Positions 44,843-51,965 of a DNA stretch of 51,965 bases are shown one piece after another. Below the pieces are notes generated by a model. The model saw nothing but the letters and a program-made list of their open reading frames with translations, was not told where the DNA came from and made no database searches. The stretch lies in contig VEPI01000172.1 of assembly GCA_012026935.1 (NCBI GenBank), positions 1 through 51,965 on the forward strand, written 5' to 3'. Position 1 is the first letter of the stretch. Each line of letters begins with the position of its first letter. The stretch is from Melioribacter sp. Lineage in GTDB: Bacteria > Bacteroidota > Ignavibacteria > Ignavibacteriales > Melioribacteraceae. Both the position numbers and the translations under genes were made by a program.

Positions 44843-44850
44843 GAGGAGGA
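44843..44850 (+). promoter_or_regulatory. Shine-Dalgarno site setting the GTG start of the FadL-type gene
   Basis: GAGGAGGA lies 3-4 bases before GTG 44854, closer than average. An out-of-frame ATG at 44852 is followed immediately by TGA, so it cannot be the start. The GTG frame alone yields the signal peptide. Confidence 0.75.
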
Positions 44851-44853
44851 TAT

Positions 44854-46128
44854 GTGAAGAAATTAATTACCTTATTATTAATCTCTATTTTATTTGTAAG
44901 CAGTGCATATGCAGGTGGTTTCCAAATTGGAACTCAAAATGCAAGAGCCATGGGGATGGCAGGTGCTTTTGTTGGTATGGCATCGGATGCTTCATCAATT
45001 TATTTTAATCCAGCTGGTTTATCAAATGTAAAAGGTTTTAATATAGTTGCTGGCACAACTTTAATCATGCCTACGGTGGATTTTACCGGACCAAAACCAT
45101 TAACCACCAAGACAGAGACAGTTGCAAGAACATTTACTCCGATTAATTTTTATGGTGCTTACGCAGTTAATGATAAATGGACTGTGGGCGTAGGCGTTTT
45201 TAATCCTTATGGCCTCGGTTCAGAGTGGCCTGATGGATGGATTGGGAAAAGTTTAGCAGTAAAAACCGAGTTACAAACTTTTTATGTAAATCCTACAATT
45301 GCATACAAAGTAAATGAATATTTTTCGGTTGGTGTTGGATTTTCTTTCGTTATTTCCAAAGTAACATTCTTACAAGCAATTGATATTCCACCTATTCCTT
45401 TAGCTCCAGGTGCAACCTTGCCGGCTGCTAATAATGTAAAAATAAATTTAGATGGCCAGGGTGATCCTACATTTACTTTTAATTTCGGATTTTTATTTAA
45501 ACCGGATGATAAATTTTCATTTGGATTTTCTTACCGTCATAATGTAGAATTGAATTTCTCAGGAGATCTTACATTTGATGGCTTACCGGCAAAACCAACA
45601 GGCTTCCCGGTCGGACATTCTGATTTATTCCCAAACGGCAAAGGAAAAACAACTATAGTTATGCCTTATGATATCCGTGGCGGTGTTTCTTTTAATGCTA
45701 CAAAAGATTTGACAATCAATGCTGATGTAATGTTCGTAGGTTGGTCAAGCTATAAATATCTCAATGTAGATTTCGATAAAAATACTTCTGCTTGGAAAGA
45801 TTTGATGTCACCAAAATATTGGGAAAATTCAATCACATTTAGAATCGGTGGTGAATATAGAATTAAAGATTTAGCACTACGTGCAGGTTACGTTAGAGAT
45901 GGTTCACCCATTCCTACAAAATATATGGACCCATCATTACCGGGTGCTAACCGTAATGAATTTACTCTCGGCGTTGGATATCAATTTACACCTATGATTC
46001 GTGCTGATGTAGCCTATCAATATATTTCATTCAAAAATGATTTAGGCGATTCAGCAATGGGATTTAATGGTTTGTATGAAAACTCAACCAACTTGTTCGG
46101 ATTTAATTTAGCTTTTAATTTTAATTAA
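44854..46128 (+). CDS. outer-membrane FadL/OmpP1/TodX-family channel
   Basis: Outer-membrane transport protein for long-chain fatty acids or other hydrophobic compounds. The signal peptide (MKKLITLLLISILFVSSAYA, 1-20) is followed at once by GGFQIGTQNARAMGMAGAFV and SSIYFNPAGLSN, the classic N-terminal hatch region. Many alternate beta strands follow up to the C-terminal FGFNLAFNFN. The 424-aa length is normal. The start is GTG 44854 with a strong GAGGAGGA site at 44843-44850. It is followed by a perfect 12-bp terminator-like hairpin. Confidence 0.9.
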   Translation: MKKLITLLLISILFVSSAYAGGFQIGTQNARAMGMAGAFVGMASDASSIYFNPAGLSNVKGFNIVAGTTLIMPTVDFTGPKPLTTKTETVARTFTPINFYGAYAVNDKWTVGVGVFNPYGLGSEWPDGWIGKSLAVKTELQTFYVNPTIAYKVNEYFSVGVGFSFVISKVTFLQAIDIPPIPLAPGATLPAANNVKINLDGQGDPTFTFNFGFLFKPDDKFSFGFSYRHNVELNFSGDLTFDGLPAKPTGFPVGHSDLFPNGKGKTTIVMPYDIRGGVSFNATKDLTINADVMFVGWSSYKYLNVDFDKNTSAWKDLMSPKYWENSITFRIGGEYRIKDLALRAGYVRDGSPIPTKYMDPSLPGANRNEFTLGVGYQFTPMIRADVAYQYISFKNDLGDSAMGFNGLYENSTNLFGFNLAFNFN

Positions 46129-46137
46129 TTTTTTTTA

Positions 46138-46170
46138 AGAGGGATGATAGTTATATCATCCCTCTATTTT
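46138..46170 (+). terminator. Intrinsic terminator after the FadL-type gene
   Basis: Perfect 12-bp stem AGAGGGATGATA (46138-46149) and TATCATCCCTCT (46154-46165), 4-base loop, then ATTTT. A run of eight T bases (46129-46136) precedes it. The stem is strong; the T tract after it is short. Confidence 0.8.
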
Positions 46171-46215
46171 AATCTATTAGTTTATTACACGATTTATTTT
46201 TTGTTTTTGTAAATT

Positions 46216-46241
46216 AAGGATGACATTAGTCATCCTTTTTT
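46216..46241 (+). terminator. Second terminator-like hairpin just before the SPOR gene
   Basis: Perfect 9-bp stem AAGGATGAC (46216-46224) and GTCATCCTT (46229-46237), 4-base loop, followed by T residues to 46241. It ends 19 bases before the next ATG, so it is either a second terminator or an attenuator; the stem shares the GGATGA/TCATCC core with the first hairpin. Confidence 0.7.
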
Positions 46242-46260
46242 AATTTATGCAGGTTTGATT

Positions 46261-46731
46261 ATGAAAGCATTAGAAGTTTTTTCGATCATTCTTTTAATAG
46301 GAATTTTCGGATGTTCGACTTCGGAAGACACTACTAAACAGACCGAGAAGAAGGAACCTGATGTTTATATTTTTGACGATGTACAAAAAGATGCAGTAAA
46401 TATTAATGATACAACTAAAGCTGTTCCATCTGTCGAAGAAGTAAAAGTTGAACCGGTGAAAACTGAACCAATTAAAATAGAACAGGCAATTAGTACTAAG
46501 AAATTTATTATTCAGTTAGGTGCATTTACAACAAAAGAACGTGCAGAAACTTTTATTAATGAAAACAAAAGCAAAACTGAATTAACCATGAGTATTGTTT
46601 ACAGAGAACAAATAAAACTTTTTGCCGTTCAACTCCCGCCATTTACAACAAAAGAAGAAGCAGAAAAAACCCGCAATAATCTTTGGCTAACCCCGTCTTT
46701 CAAAGATGCTTTTATCATTACAGTAGAATAA
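46261..46731 (+). CDS. SPOR-domain lipoprotein
   Basis: A 156-aa envelope protein. The signal ends in IFGC (Cys18), an imperfect lipobox because of the Phe. A low-complexity linker rich in K, E, T and V follows, including VEEVKVEPVKTEPIKIEQ. The C-terminal SPOR domain, KKFIIQLGAFTTKERAETF and LFAVQLPPFTTKEEAEKT, binds denuded septal peptidoglycan in the family. ATG 46261 follows AGG at 46251; TTG 46255 is a less likely start. The next gene begins 3 bases after its stop. Confidence 0.84.
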   Translation: MKALEVFSIILLIGIFGCSTSEDTTKQTEKKEPDVYIFDDVQKDAVNINDTTKAVPSVEEVKVEPVKTEPIKIEQAISTKKFIIQLGAFTTKERAETFINENKSKTELTMSIVYREQIKLFAVQLPPFTTKEEAEKTRNNLWLTPSFKDAFIITVE

Positions 46732-46734
46732 ACT

Positions 46735-47415
46735 ATGAATCCGGTTTTACAAAATATTATTGTCACAATCGGTGGATTGGTATATGTGTTTGGAATAGTT
46801 GCAATAATGGATTTTGTAGTAAAGAAAGGATTTCCTCAGGATTTATCACGCAAAGTAGTTCATATAGCAGCAGGTTCATGGTTAATCTTTTGGCCATTAT
46901 ATAATCCAGAACATTGGACTAAATATTTAAATATTACCCCGGCATTAATCTGGACAATATTGCTTCTAATAAAGGGATTTACAGCTAAGCCTGATGATCA
47001 AGCAGTTAAAACTATGACAAGAACAGGTGATAGAAGAGAACTTCTAAAAGGTCCGTTATACTTTACAGTGATTATGAATATAATGGGAACAATATTTTTT
47101 TACTCGCCCGGTGCATTATTATCAATGGGTTTTCTAGGGTGGGGCGATGGATTAGCTCCGGTATTTGGCAAAAGGTTCGGTAAACATAAATATCATATAT
47201 TTTCTGACAAAACTATTGAAGGAAGCATTGCCTTCCTTTGTTTCGGTTTTTTGGGTGCTTTGATTTTTAATTTACTATTCTTTGGACAAATCAATATATT
47301 ATTATTAGTTTCAACAGCACTTGTAACTACAATTATAGAAGGATTTAGCCCAAAGGATGTTGACAATATTTTAATTCCTTTTTCTGCAATGATTGTCTAT
47401 TATCTCTTTTTATGA
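46735..47415 (+). CDS. dolichol/phytol-kinase-like CTP-dependent prenol kinase
   Basis: A 226-aa membrane protein with about seven hydrophobic segments. It carries the CTP-transferase-fold motif GWGDGLAPVFGKRFGKHKY followed by DKTIEGSIAF, as in the SEC59 dolichol-kinase and VTE5 phytol-kinase families. Such enzymes phosphorylate a long-chain isoprenoid alcohol with CTP. A phosphatidate cytidylyltransferase is the other possibility, because the families are related. It starts 3 bases after the SPOR gene. Confidence 0.7.
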   Translation: MNPVLQNIIVTIGGLVYVFGIVAIMDFVVKKGFPQDLSRKVVHIAAGSWLIFWPLYNPEHWTKYLNITPALIWTILLLIKGFTAKPDDQAVKTMTRTGDRRELLKGPLYFTVIMNIMGTIFFYSPGALLSMGFLGWGDGLAPVFGKRFGKHKYHIFSDKTIEGSIAFLCFGFLGALIFNLLFFGQINILLLVSTALVTTIIEGFSPKDVDNILIPFSAMIVYYLFL

Positions 47416-47458
47416 TAAATTAATTATGGTATTCATTAACAACTAATAAGGGGGCGTT

Positions 47459-47887
47459 ATGGCTTTCTCATTAAACAAAGTAATGTTAATTGGTAATCTC
47501 GGTAATGATGCCGAGACAAGATTTACAACCAATAATTTATCCGTTACATCATTTTCAGTAGCTACAACAAACAGCTACAAAGGTAAAGACGGTAACTGGG
47601 TAAATGAAACGACTTGGCACAATGTAGTTTCTTTCAATCTTCCGGATTTTTATAAAGAATCCTTAAAGAAAGGAAAGAAATTTTATGTTGAAGGTCGAAT
47701 TCAAAAAAGAGATTACACAGATAAAGAAGGTGTTAAACGGTATGTCACCGAAGTGATCTCTGAAAAACTTATTCCTCTCGAAGGTAGGGAAGCAGGCGGA
47801 GGAGAAAGTGCTGGAGATAAATCCGGATTTTCCGCAGGTGAACCGGACACAGCTTCACAGGGTGTTGACGACGATCTACCATTTTAA
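47459..47887 (+). CDS. ssb: single-stranded DNA-binding protein
   Basis: Coats ssDNA in replication and repair. The 142-aa protein has the OB fold, NKVMLIGNLGNDAETRFTTN, WHNVVSF and FYVEGRIQKRDYTDKEG, a flexible Gly/Ser/Ala-rich linker, and the acidic C-terminal tip DDDLPF that recruits partners such as RecO. The upstream AAGGGGG site is G-richer than usual. It stands between two membrane protein genes with gaps of about 43 and 34 bases. Confidence 0.96.
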   Translation: MAFSLNKVMLIGNLGNDAETRFTTNNLSVTSFSVATTNSYKGKDGNWVNETTWHNVVSFNLPDFYKESLKKGKKFYVEGRIQKRDYTDKEGVKRYVTEVISEKLIPLEGREAGGGESAGDKSGFSAGEPDTASQGVDDDLPF

Positions 47888-47921
47888 TGCATATGTTGAA
47901 CAAGCAAGGATAATATCTTAG

Positions 47922-49199
47922 TTGGAATTTGGCTGGTCTATAAAAATTCTTCTTATAGTAATTTGTTTTATTCTTTCGGCTTTTTTCTCCGGTTCTGAAG
48001 TTGCGTTATTTTCATTTGATAAAAAGAAAACACGCGAATTTAAGAAGCAGCATAAAATTATAGGCAGCTATCTCCAATCGCTATTAGATAATCCTCGCCG
48101 ACTTCTTGTAACTATTCTTATTGGGAATACAATAGTTAATGTGGCAGCTTCAATCATAGCAGTAATGCTTGCTCTTGAAGCTGCACATATATTTAATTTT
48201 TCTGTTGAGTTAGCATTATTAATTCAAATTCCACTTTTAACAATTCTAATTTTAATATTTGGTGAAGTTAGCCCTAAACTTTGGGCAAACAAATATCCCA
48301 ATCAATTTACGCGTGTAGTTGTAATACCGTTATACTGGCTGGGAATTATATTATATCCTATTTCAAAAATATTAACAGATCTACTAAAACTATTATCATC
48401 AAAACTGAATTTTGATAAAACTAAAACTGCTCTTCATAGTACGGATATCAAGGAACTTGCAGATTTGAGTATTGAAACAGGTACTATTGAAGAAGGTGAA
48501 CACGAGCTAATTCATGGAATAGTTTCATTTAAGACTGTAACAGCAAGAGAAGTAATGACACCACGCGTAGATATTGCTGCTGTTTCTCTTGATGCAAATT
48601 TTGATGAAATGATGAAAATTATTAATGAGTCCGGCCACAGCAGGATTCCTCTTTATGAAAATAGTTTAGATAAAGTAATTGGAATAATTTACGCCAAAGA
48701 TCTACTGCCGTATTTAAGTAACCCGGAAATTCGTAAATCACTTTCTCTTAGAAACATTGCCCGTGAGGCGATGTTTGTACCGGAGACAAAACTGATTAAT
48801 GTCCTGCTGCATGACTTCCAGGAAAAGAATATGCATCTGGGAATTGTTGTTGATGAATATGGTGGCACATCGGGATTGATTTCACTCGAAGATATTCTTG
48901 AAGAAATTGTTGGCGAGATTCGCGATGAATACGACAGAGAAGAAAATGAAATTGTGAAATTGAGTGAAAATAGTTTTATGATCCTTGGTAAGGTTTCAAT
49001 TGATGAATTGAATGAACTTCTGGATCAAGATTTTTCATCGGAGAATGACGATTATGATACTGTTGGTGGATTTATTTTTAATCAAGCCGGAATAATTCCA
49101 CATCAGGGGTTTCACTTAATCCACAATAACTATAAATTTACCGTGAAAGAAGTAATCAACCAACGTGTAAATAAAGTTCTTGTTGAAAAAGTGAACTAG
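47922..49199 (+). CDS. CNNM/CorC-type membrane protein with CBS domains
   Basis: A 425-aa hemolysin C-like transporter family protein, possibly a Mg2+/Na+ or Co2+ exporter. The N-terminal DUF21 membrane domain (about 1-190) has three or four helices, with AFFSGSEVALFSFDK near the start. Two CBS domains follow (about 205-330): REVMTPRVDIAAVSLD and GIVVDEYGGTSGLISLEDIL. A C-terminal CorC_HlyC domain (about 345-420) contains NELLDQDFSSENDDYDTVGG. The start must be TTG 47922 because TAG at 47919 lies immediately in frame before it; the nearest AAGGA is 11 bases upstream. Confidence 0.9.
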   Translation: MEFGWSIKILLIVICFILSAFFSGSEVALFSFDKKKTREFKKQHKIIGSYLQSLLDNPRRLLVTILIGNTIVNVAASIIAVMLALEAAHIFNFSVELALLIQIPLLTILILIFGEVSPKLWANKYPNQFTRVVVIPLYWLGIILYPISKILTDLLKLLSSKLNFDKTKTALHSTDIKELADLSIETGTIEEGEHELIHGIVSFKTVTAREVMTPRVDIAAVSLDANFDEMMKIINESGHSRIPLYENSLDKVIGIIYAKDLLPYLSNPEIRKSLSLRNIAREAMFVPETKLINVLLHDFQEKNMHLGIVVDEYGGTSGLISLEDILEEIVGEIRDEYDREENEIVKLSENSFMILGKVSIDELNELLDQDFSSENDDYDTVGGFIFNQAGIIPHQGFHLIHNNYKFTVKEVINQRVNKVLVEKVN

Positions 49200-49213
49200 C
49201 TTATTGGATATAA

Positions 49214-49591
49214 ATGAAAAAAGGATGTTTCATTTCAGCCGTTGTTGTGTTCACTCTTCTTGTAGGAACAGTTGTTTATTTTGTAAAATATAAAAAAGAT
49301 TTCTTTAAGAATTTTTCAAGGGATAAGATCATTGGTGTGGCTTTTGATGAATTCGACAAGAAATTAAAAGATGTGAAGGCATCTGTTTACCGCGATTCGA
49401 TGAAAATAGCCGTTCATAATTTTTTAGATGAATCAAAGAAATATAATTTCGATTCTGCAATCACACGTTTACAAGATGTTATGGACGAAGCCCGTTTTCT
49501 TTATCACGATGGTATTGTGGATTCGGCAGATTTTAATCATATAAAACAAATTATAAATCGTTATGAAAGACCAGAGAAAAACAGAAATTAA
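49214..49591 (+). CDS. small single-pass membrane protein of unknown function
   Basis: A 125-aa protein: residues about 5-25 are a transmembrane helix (GCFISAVVVFTLLVGTVVYF), followed by a charged helical region rich in Lys, Asp and Glu that may form a coiled coil. No family is recognised. It starts 14 bases after the CorC gene and overlaps the MCE-domain gene by 29 bases, so it is probably co-translated with it. Confidence 0.62.
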   Translation: MKKGCFISAVVVFTLLVGTVVYFVKYKKDFFKNFSRDKIIGVAFDEFDKKLKDVKASVYRDSMKIAVHNFLDESKKYNFDSAITRLQDVMDEARFLYHDGIVDSADFNHIKQIINRYERPEKNRN

Positions 49592-50477
49592 AGTTGGTGT
49601 TACAGTTTTACTCGGCTTAATTATTCTTTTATGGATTTATGGCTGGGCAAAAAATTGGACTGTTAGTTCACAGCGTAAAGAAGTTTCCGTTGAGTTTAGT
49701 TCGGTATCGGGACTTGAAGTTGGCGATGCGGTAACAGTTAACGGTGTCCGTAAAGGTTATGTTGATGATATAAAAATCAGCGGTGATAAAGTTGTAACAC
49801 TTTTAAATATTCCTTCAGACATAATTATAAAAGAGGATGCAAAATTTTCCGTTATGATGCTCGATCTGATGGGCGGAAAGAAAATTGAAATTAAACCCGG
49901 CTCATCAAGTAATGAATTGGACTATAAAAAGCTTCAGCAGGGAAGCTTTGAAGGTGATGTTGCTTCGGCGATGGCTATGCTCGGTTCTGTTCAAAATGAT
50001 CTTGTAGATGTGATCAAAGAAGTGAAAGTTTCTATTACATCACTTAATAAAGCAATCACCGATGAAAAATTTACAAGCGATCTAAAAACATCTGTAGAAA
50101 ATCTTACCAAGTTGACGGATAATCTAAATAAACTTGTCGTGAACAATAAAGATGAGATAAGTAAATTATTGAAATCCGGGAATGAGTTAGCCAAGAATGT
50201 GAACAGTTTCCTGGAAACGAACCGCGACACAATTACTTTGACAATCAATTCTGTTCACGATGTATTGAAAACATCGAAGGAGATTTTGAGCAAGGTAAAT
50301 GATTTTATGGATAAGACTAATAAGAACCAGAATAATTTTGGCAAACTGTTAAATGATTCCGGGTTGATGGATGATCTCAAAGCAACAATTCAGCAAGCAA
50401 AAGAATTGACAAAAATTATAATTGAACAATTGAAATCAAAAGGTTTTAAGGTTGATGCCGATGTCAGTCTCTTTTAA
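49563..50477 (+). CDS. MlaD/MCE-domain protein
   Basis: A 304-aa membrane-anchored protein with a single N-terminal helix (VGVTVLLGLIILLWIYGWA) and one MCE domain, about residues 38-125, with VEFSSVSGLEVGDAVTVNGV and GGKKIEIKPG. The rest, about 140-300, is a long helical, Ser/Lys/Asn-rich tail typical of MCE proteins that span the periplasm. MCE proteins bind lipids for ABC transport, but no mlaE or mlaF permease/ATPase is adjacent. The start, ATG 49563, lies inside the last 29 bases of the small membrane protein gene. Confidence 0.85.
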   Translation: MKDQRKTEIKVGVTVLLGLIILLWIYGWAKNWTVSSQRKEVSVEFSSVSGLEVGDAVTVNGVRKGYVDDIKISGDKVVTLLNIPSDIIIKEDAKFSVMMLDLMGGKKIEIKPGSSSNELDYKKLQQGSFEGDVASAMAMLGSVQNDLVDVIKEVKVSITSLNKAITDEKFTSDLKTSVENLTKLTDNLNKLVVNNKDEISKLLKSGNELAKNVNSFLETNRDTITLTINSVHDVLKTSKEILSKVNDFMDKTNKNQNNFGKLLNDSGLMDDLKATIQQAKELTKIIIEQLKSKGFKVDADVSLF

Positions 50478-50524
50478 TTTCATATTCAATTCAAAAATTC
50501 CAATTCGAAAGGGAAGAAAGTAAT

Positions 50525-50902
50525 ATGGTATTGGGAATTGGAATTGACATAATCGAAATTGAAAGAATTAAAAAGAGCATTGATAAGTTCGGCAATGCTT
50601 TCTTAAAAAAGATTTATACCAAAACGGAACTTGATTACTCACTTTCACGCAAAAACAAATACCAGCATCTTGCCGCACGCTTTGCAGCTAAAGAAGCGAT
50701 CTACAAAGCACTCTCCAACGATACCAATACAGCTTATAGCTGGCAGGATGTTGAGATTTACAATGAATTGAACGGACTTCCGAAAGTAAAATTCTACGGC
50801 ACACTAAAAGATTATCTCAATCACGGTAAAGAATTGAAAATTTCAATGAGTCATTCTGAAAATTACGTTACATGTGTTGCGATACTATCTAAATCTAAGT
50901 AA
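50525..50902 (+). CDS. acpS: holo-[acyl-carrier-protein] synthase
   Basis: Transfers the phosphopantetheine group from CoA to acyl carrier protein. The 125-aa protein has GIGIDIIEIERIK, with the Mg-binding Asp8, and RFAAKEAIYKAL, with Glu57; these align with E. coli Asp9 and Glu58. The tail SMSHSENYVTCVAIL matches the last conserved block. It lies 47 bases after the MCE gene, with GAAAGGGAAG upstream, and converges with an outer-membrane barrel gene. Confidence 0.95.
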   Translation: MVLGIGIDIIEIERIKKSIDKFGNAFLKKIYTKTELDYSLSRKNKYQHLAARFAAKEAIYKALSNDTNTAYSWQDVEIYNELNGLPKVKFYGTLKDYLNHGKELKISMSHSENYVTCVAILSKSK

Positions 50903-50941
50903 GCTATAGTAACCTAATACAGATTTATCAAGTTTAATTTA

Positions 50942-51811
50942 TTACTCACTAGCATTAAAATAATACGCTACTCCAAGTGATAATTTGTTGCCGACTTTAT
51001 ATTCATAATCTTTTTTATCTTGATATACATTTACTGCACCGCTGCTGATAAGAACATTTTCTCTACTGTACGAACTAAAAATATATTGCCATTCTGCTTT
51101 TAAACTGATGTTATATGTAATAAAATACTCTGATCCCAATCCTAACATCATAATAAAAGAACTGCGGCTGAATTTACCTCCGCTGCTATAATCACCTATA
51201 TCGTACCAATCGGCTTTCCCGATTGTTTTGATATCATATCCGCGGCTCTCTGCATATGCAGTTGCTGCAGACTTAAATGATTGCCATCCAATACCCAAGC
51301 CGACAGTCCCATAAAACGACAGATTTAATTCTTCAAAAGGAAATACTCCAACATTTCCGAATAAAAGTAAATTTGAATTTTTCTGTTCTGTTTGAGAGAA
51401 AGTATTTGAAAAATTCTGCCAAGTAAGATTTGTACCGTTAAATAATTGTTCATCTAATACTTCTTTACTTTCCGGATGTGAATTAAATGAATAATTTAAT
51501 TCTACCGAAGCCATAAATATTTCCTCACGTATTTGGTAGCCGAGACCTCCGCCAAATCCCAAACCGCTTGATGTACCAAATTCTCCCGCATAGAAATAAT
51601 TTGCCGCAGCCGGACCGGTTGCCTTGTATGCATAAAAGGAAACTGGAAAAGCTGTTCCGGAAAATATTGATGATTGACCGGTTACATAAAATCGGCTATA
51701 TGATTTTTCATCAAAATCACCTTGACCAAAAACTTGAACATTTAAAACTAGTATAAGGGCGAGAAGAGTGAGGTATGAAAAAAGATTTAACTTTTGGAAT
51801 TTACAGAACAT
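50942..51811 (-). CDS. outer-membrane beta-barrel protein, unknown function
   Basis: A 289-aa exported protein: signal peptide about 1-29 (LALILVLNVQVFGQ), then alternating hydrophobic/aromatic strands such as SGLGFGGGLGYQI, NLSFYGTVGLGIGWQ and SFIMMLGLGSEYF, ending with KLSLGVAYYF. It resembles generic OprF/porin-like outer-membrane barrels with eight or more strands. The RBS CCGGAGGAAAG at 51813-51823 fixes ATG 51811. No function can be given. Confidence 0.72.
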   Translation of the reverse strand: MFCKFQKLNLFSYLTLLALILVLNVQVFGQGDFDEKSYSRFYVTGQSSIFSGTAFPVSFYAYKATGPAAANYFYAGEFGTSSGLGFGGGLGYQIREEIFMASVELNYSFNSHPESKEVLDEQLFNGTNLTWQNFSNTFSQTEQKNSNLLLFGNVGVFPFEELNLSFYGTVGLGIGWQSFKSAATAYAESRGYDIKTIGKADWYDIGDYSSGGKFSRSSFIMMLGLGSEYFITYNISLKAEWQYIFSSYSRENVLISSGAVNVYQDKKDYEYKVGNKLSLGVAYYFNASE

Positions 51812-51965
51812 ACTTTCCTCCGGTAATATTTATTATAATTTATTCCTTTCTATGAAATAATAATTATCAGGATATTATGCCCTATCCCTTCTTTCAAATT
51901 AGCATAAAGACCAAATTATTCAAACAATATTATTAAACTAAACTATTTCTTTATATTTGTTGTTA

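Noticed and set aside
44852-44857. ATGTGA, a start codon followed directly by a stop, next to the FadL-type gene start
   Set aside because: It overlaps the GTG start and is probably a by-product of that codon choice rather than a regulatory minimal ORF.
51952-51959. TATATTTG at the right edge, a possible promoter element for a gene beyond the window
   Set aside because: No downstream gene is visible in the window and no matching -33 element is clear.

Overview
The window is an AT-rich, gene-dense bacterial chromosome segment from a Gram-negative organism. It carries a TonB-dependent receptor with a carboxypeptidase-regulatory-like N-terminal domain, an Omp85-type barrel, a FadL-type porin, many lipoproteins, type 2 IPP isomerase, a bifunctional phosphoglucose/phosphomannose isomerase and pyruvoyl-dependent arginine decarboxylase. 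Together these suggest a member of the Bacteroidota/Chlorobi/Ignavibacteria group, most likely Ignavibacteria-like. This is an inference from gene content and composition, not from a marker-gene tree. No stretch longer than 300 bases lacks a gene. I see no tRNA, rRNA, CRISPR array, prophage or recognisable DNA-binding transcription factor.

Layout. 0-4.2 kb: a PfkB-type kinase cut by the window edge, mtnA, recO and an HtrA/Deg protease, closed by a strong terminator. 4.2-9.2 kb: aroC, a metallo-beta-lactamase-fold hydrolase, a divergent two-gene ABC transporter and a biotin-dependent carboxyltransferase. 9.4-12 kb: a lytic transglycosylase lipoprotein with six LysM repeats. 12-16.7 kb: a TPP riboswitch with a readable terminator/antiterminator, then an outer-membrane receptor, thiamine pyrophosphokinase and a sodium:solute symporter, which looks like a thiamine uptake operon. 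16.7-19.9 kb, minus strand: smpB, tyrS, pyruvoyl arginine decarboxylase and terC in one operon. 20-24.3 kb: a methyltransferase, two SLC45-like MFS sugar transporters and a secreted protein between them.

24.5-34.1 kb is a compact eight-gene plus-strand run with overlapping or almost touching genes: fni, a polyprenyl synthase, ptsH, ptsI, the PGI/PMI enzyme, a very unusual secreted protein that joins a zinc metallopeptidase, a beta-propeller and an Omp85-like barrel, a BamB-like lipoprotein, and a small PEGA-like membrane protein. It is followed by a REP-associated tyrosine transposase (RAYT) that carries a perfect 28-bp palindrome inside its own reading frame and a decayed relative of that palindrome just upstream. 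34.7-40.4 kb: polA (minus), a secreted endonuclease/phosphatase-like protein, an SDR, a YqeY protein and CvpA. 40.4-44.8 kb: mutS2, biotin carboxylase and biotin carrier protein; the last two probably work with the carboxyltransferase at 7.7 kb as an acyl-CoA carboxylase. 44.8-52 kb: a FadL-type channel, two intrinsic-terminator-like hairpins, a SPOR lipoprotein, a CTP-dependent prenol kinase-like membrane protein, ssb, a CNNM/CorC protein, a small membrane protein with an MCE-domain protein, acpS, and an outer-membrane barrel on the minus strand.

The regions that most deserve attention are the metallopeptidase-propeller-Omp85 fusion with its BamB-like neighbour, the RAYT with an in-frame palindrome, the TPP-controlled SSS transporter, and the ABC ATPase with altered signature and H-loop motifs. 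Translational coupling by 4-base overlaps is frequent, including several TTGA overlaps that imply TTG starts.
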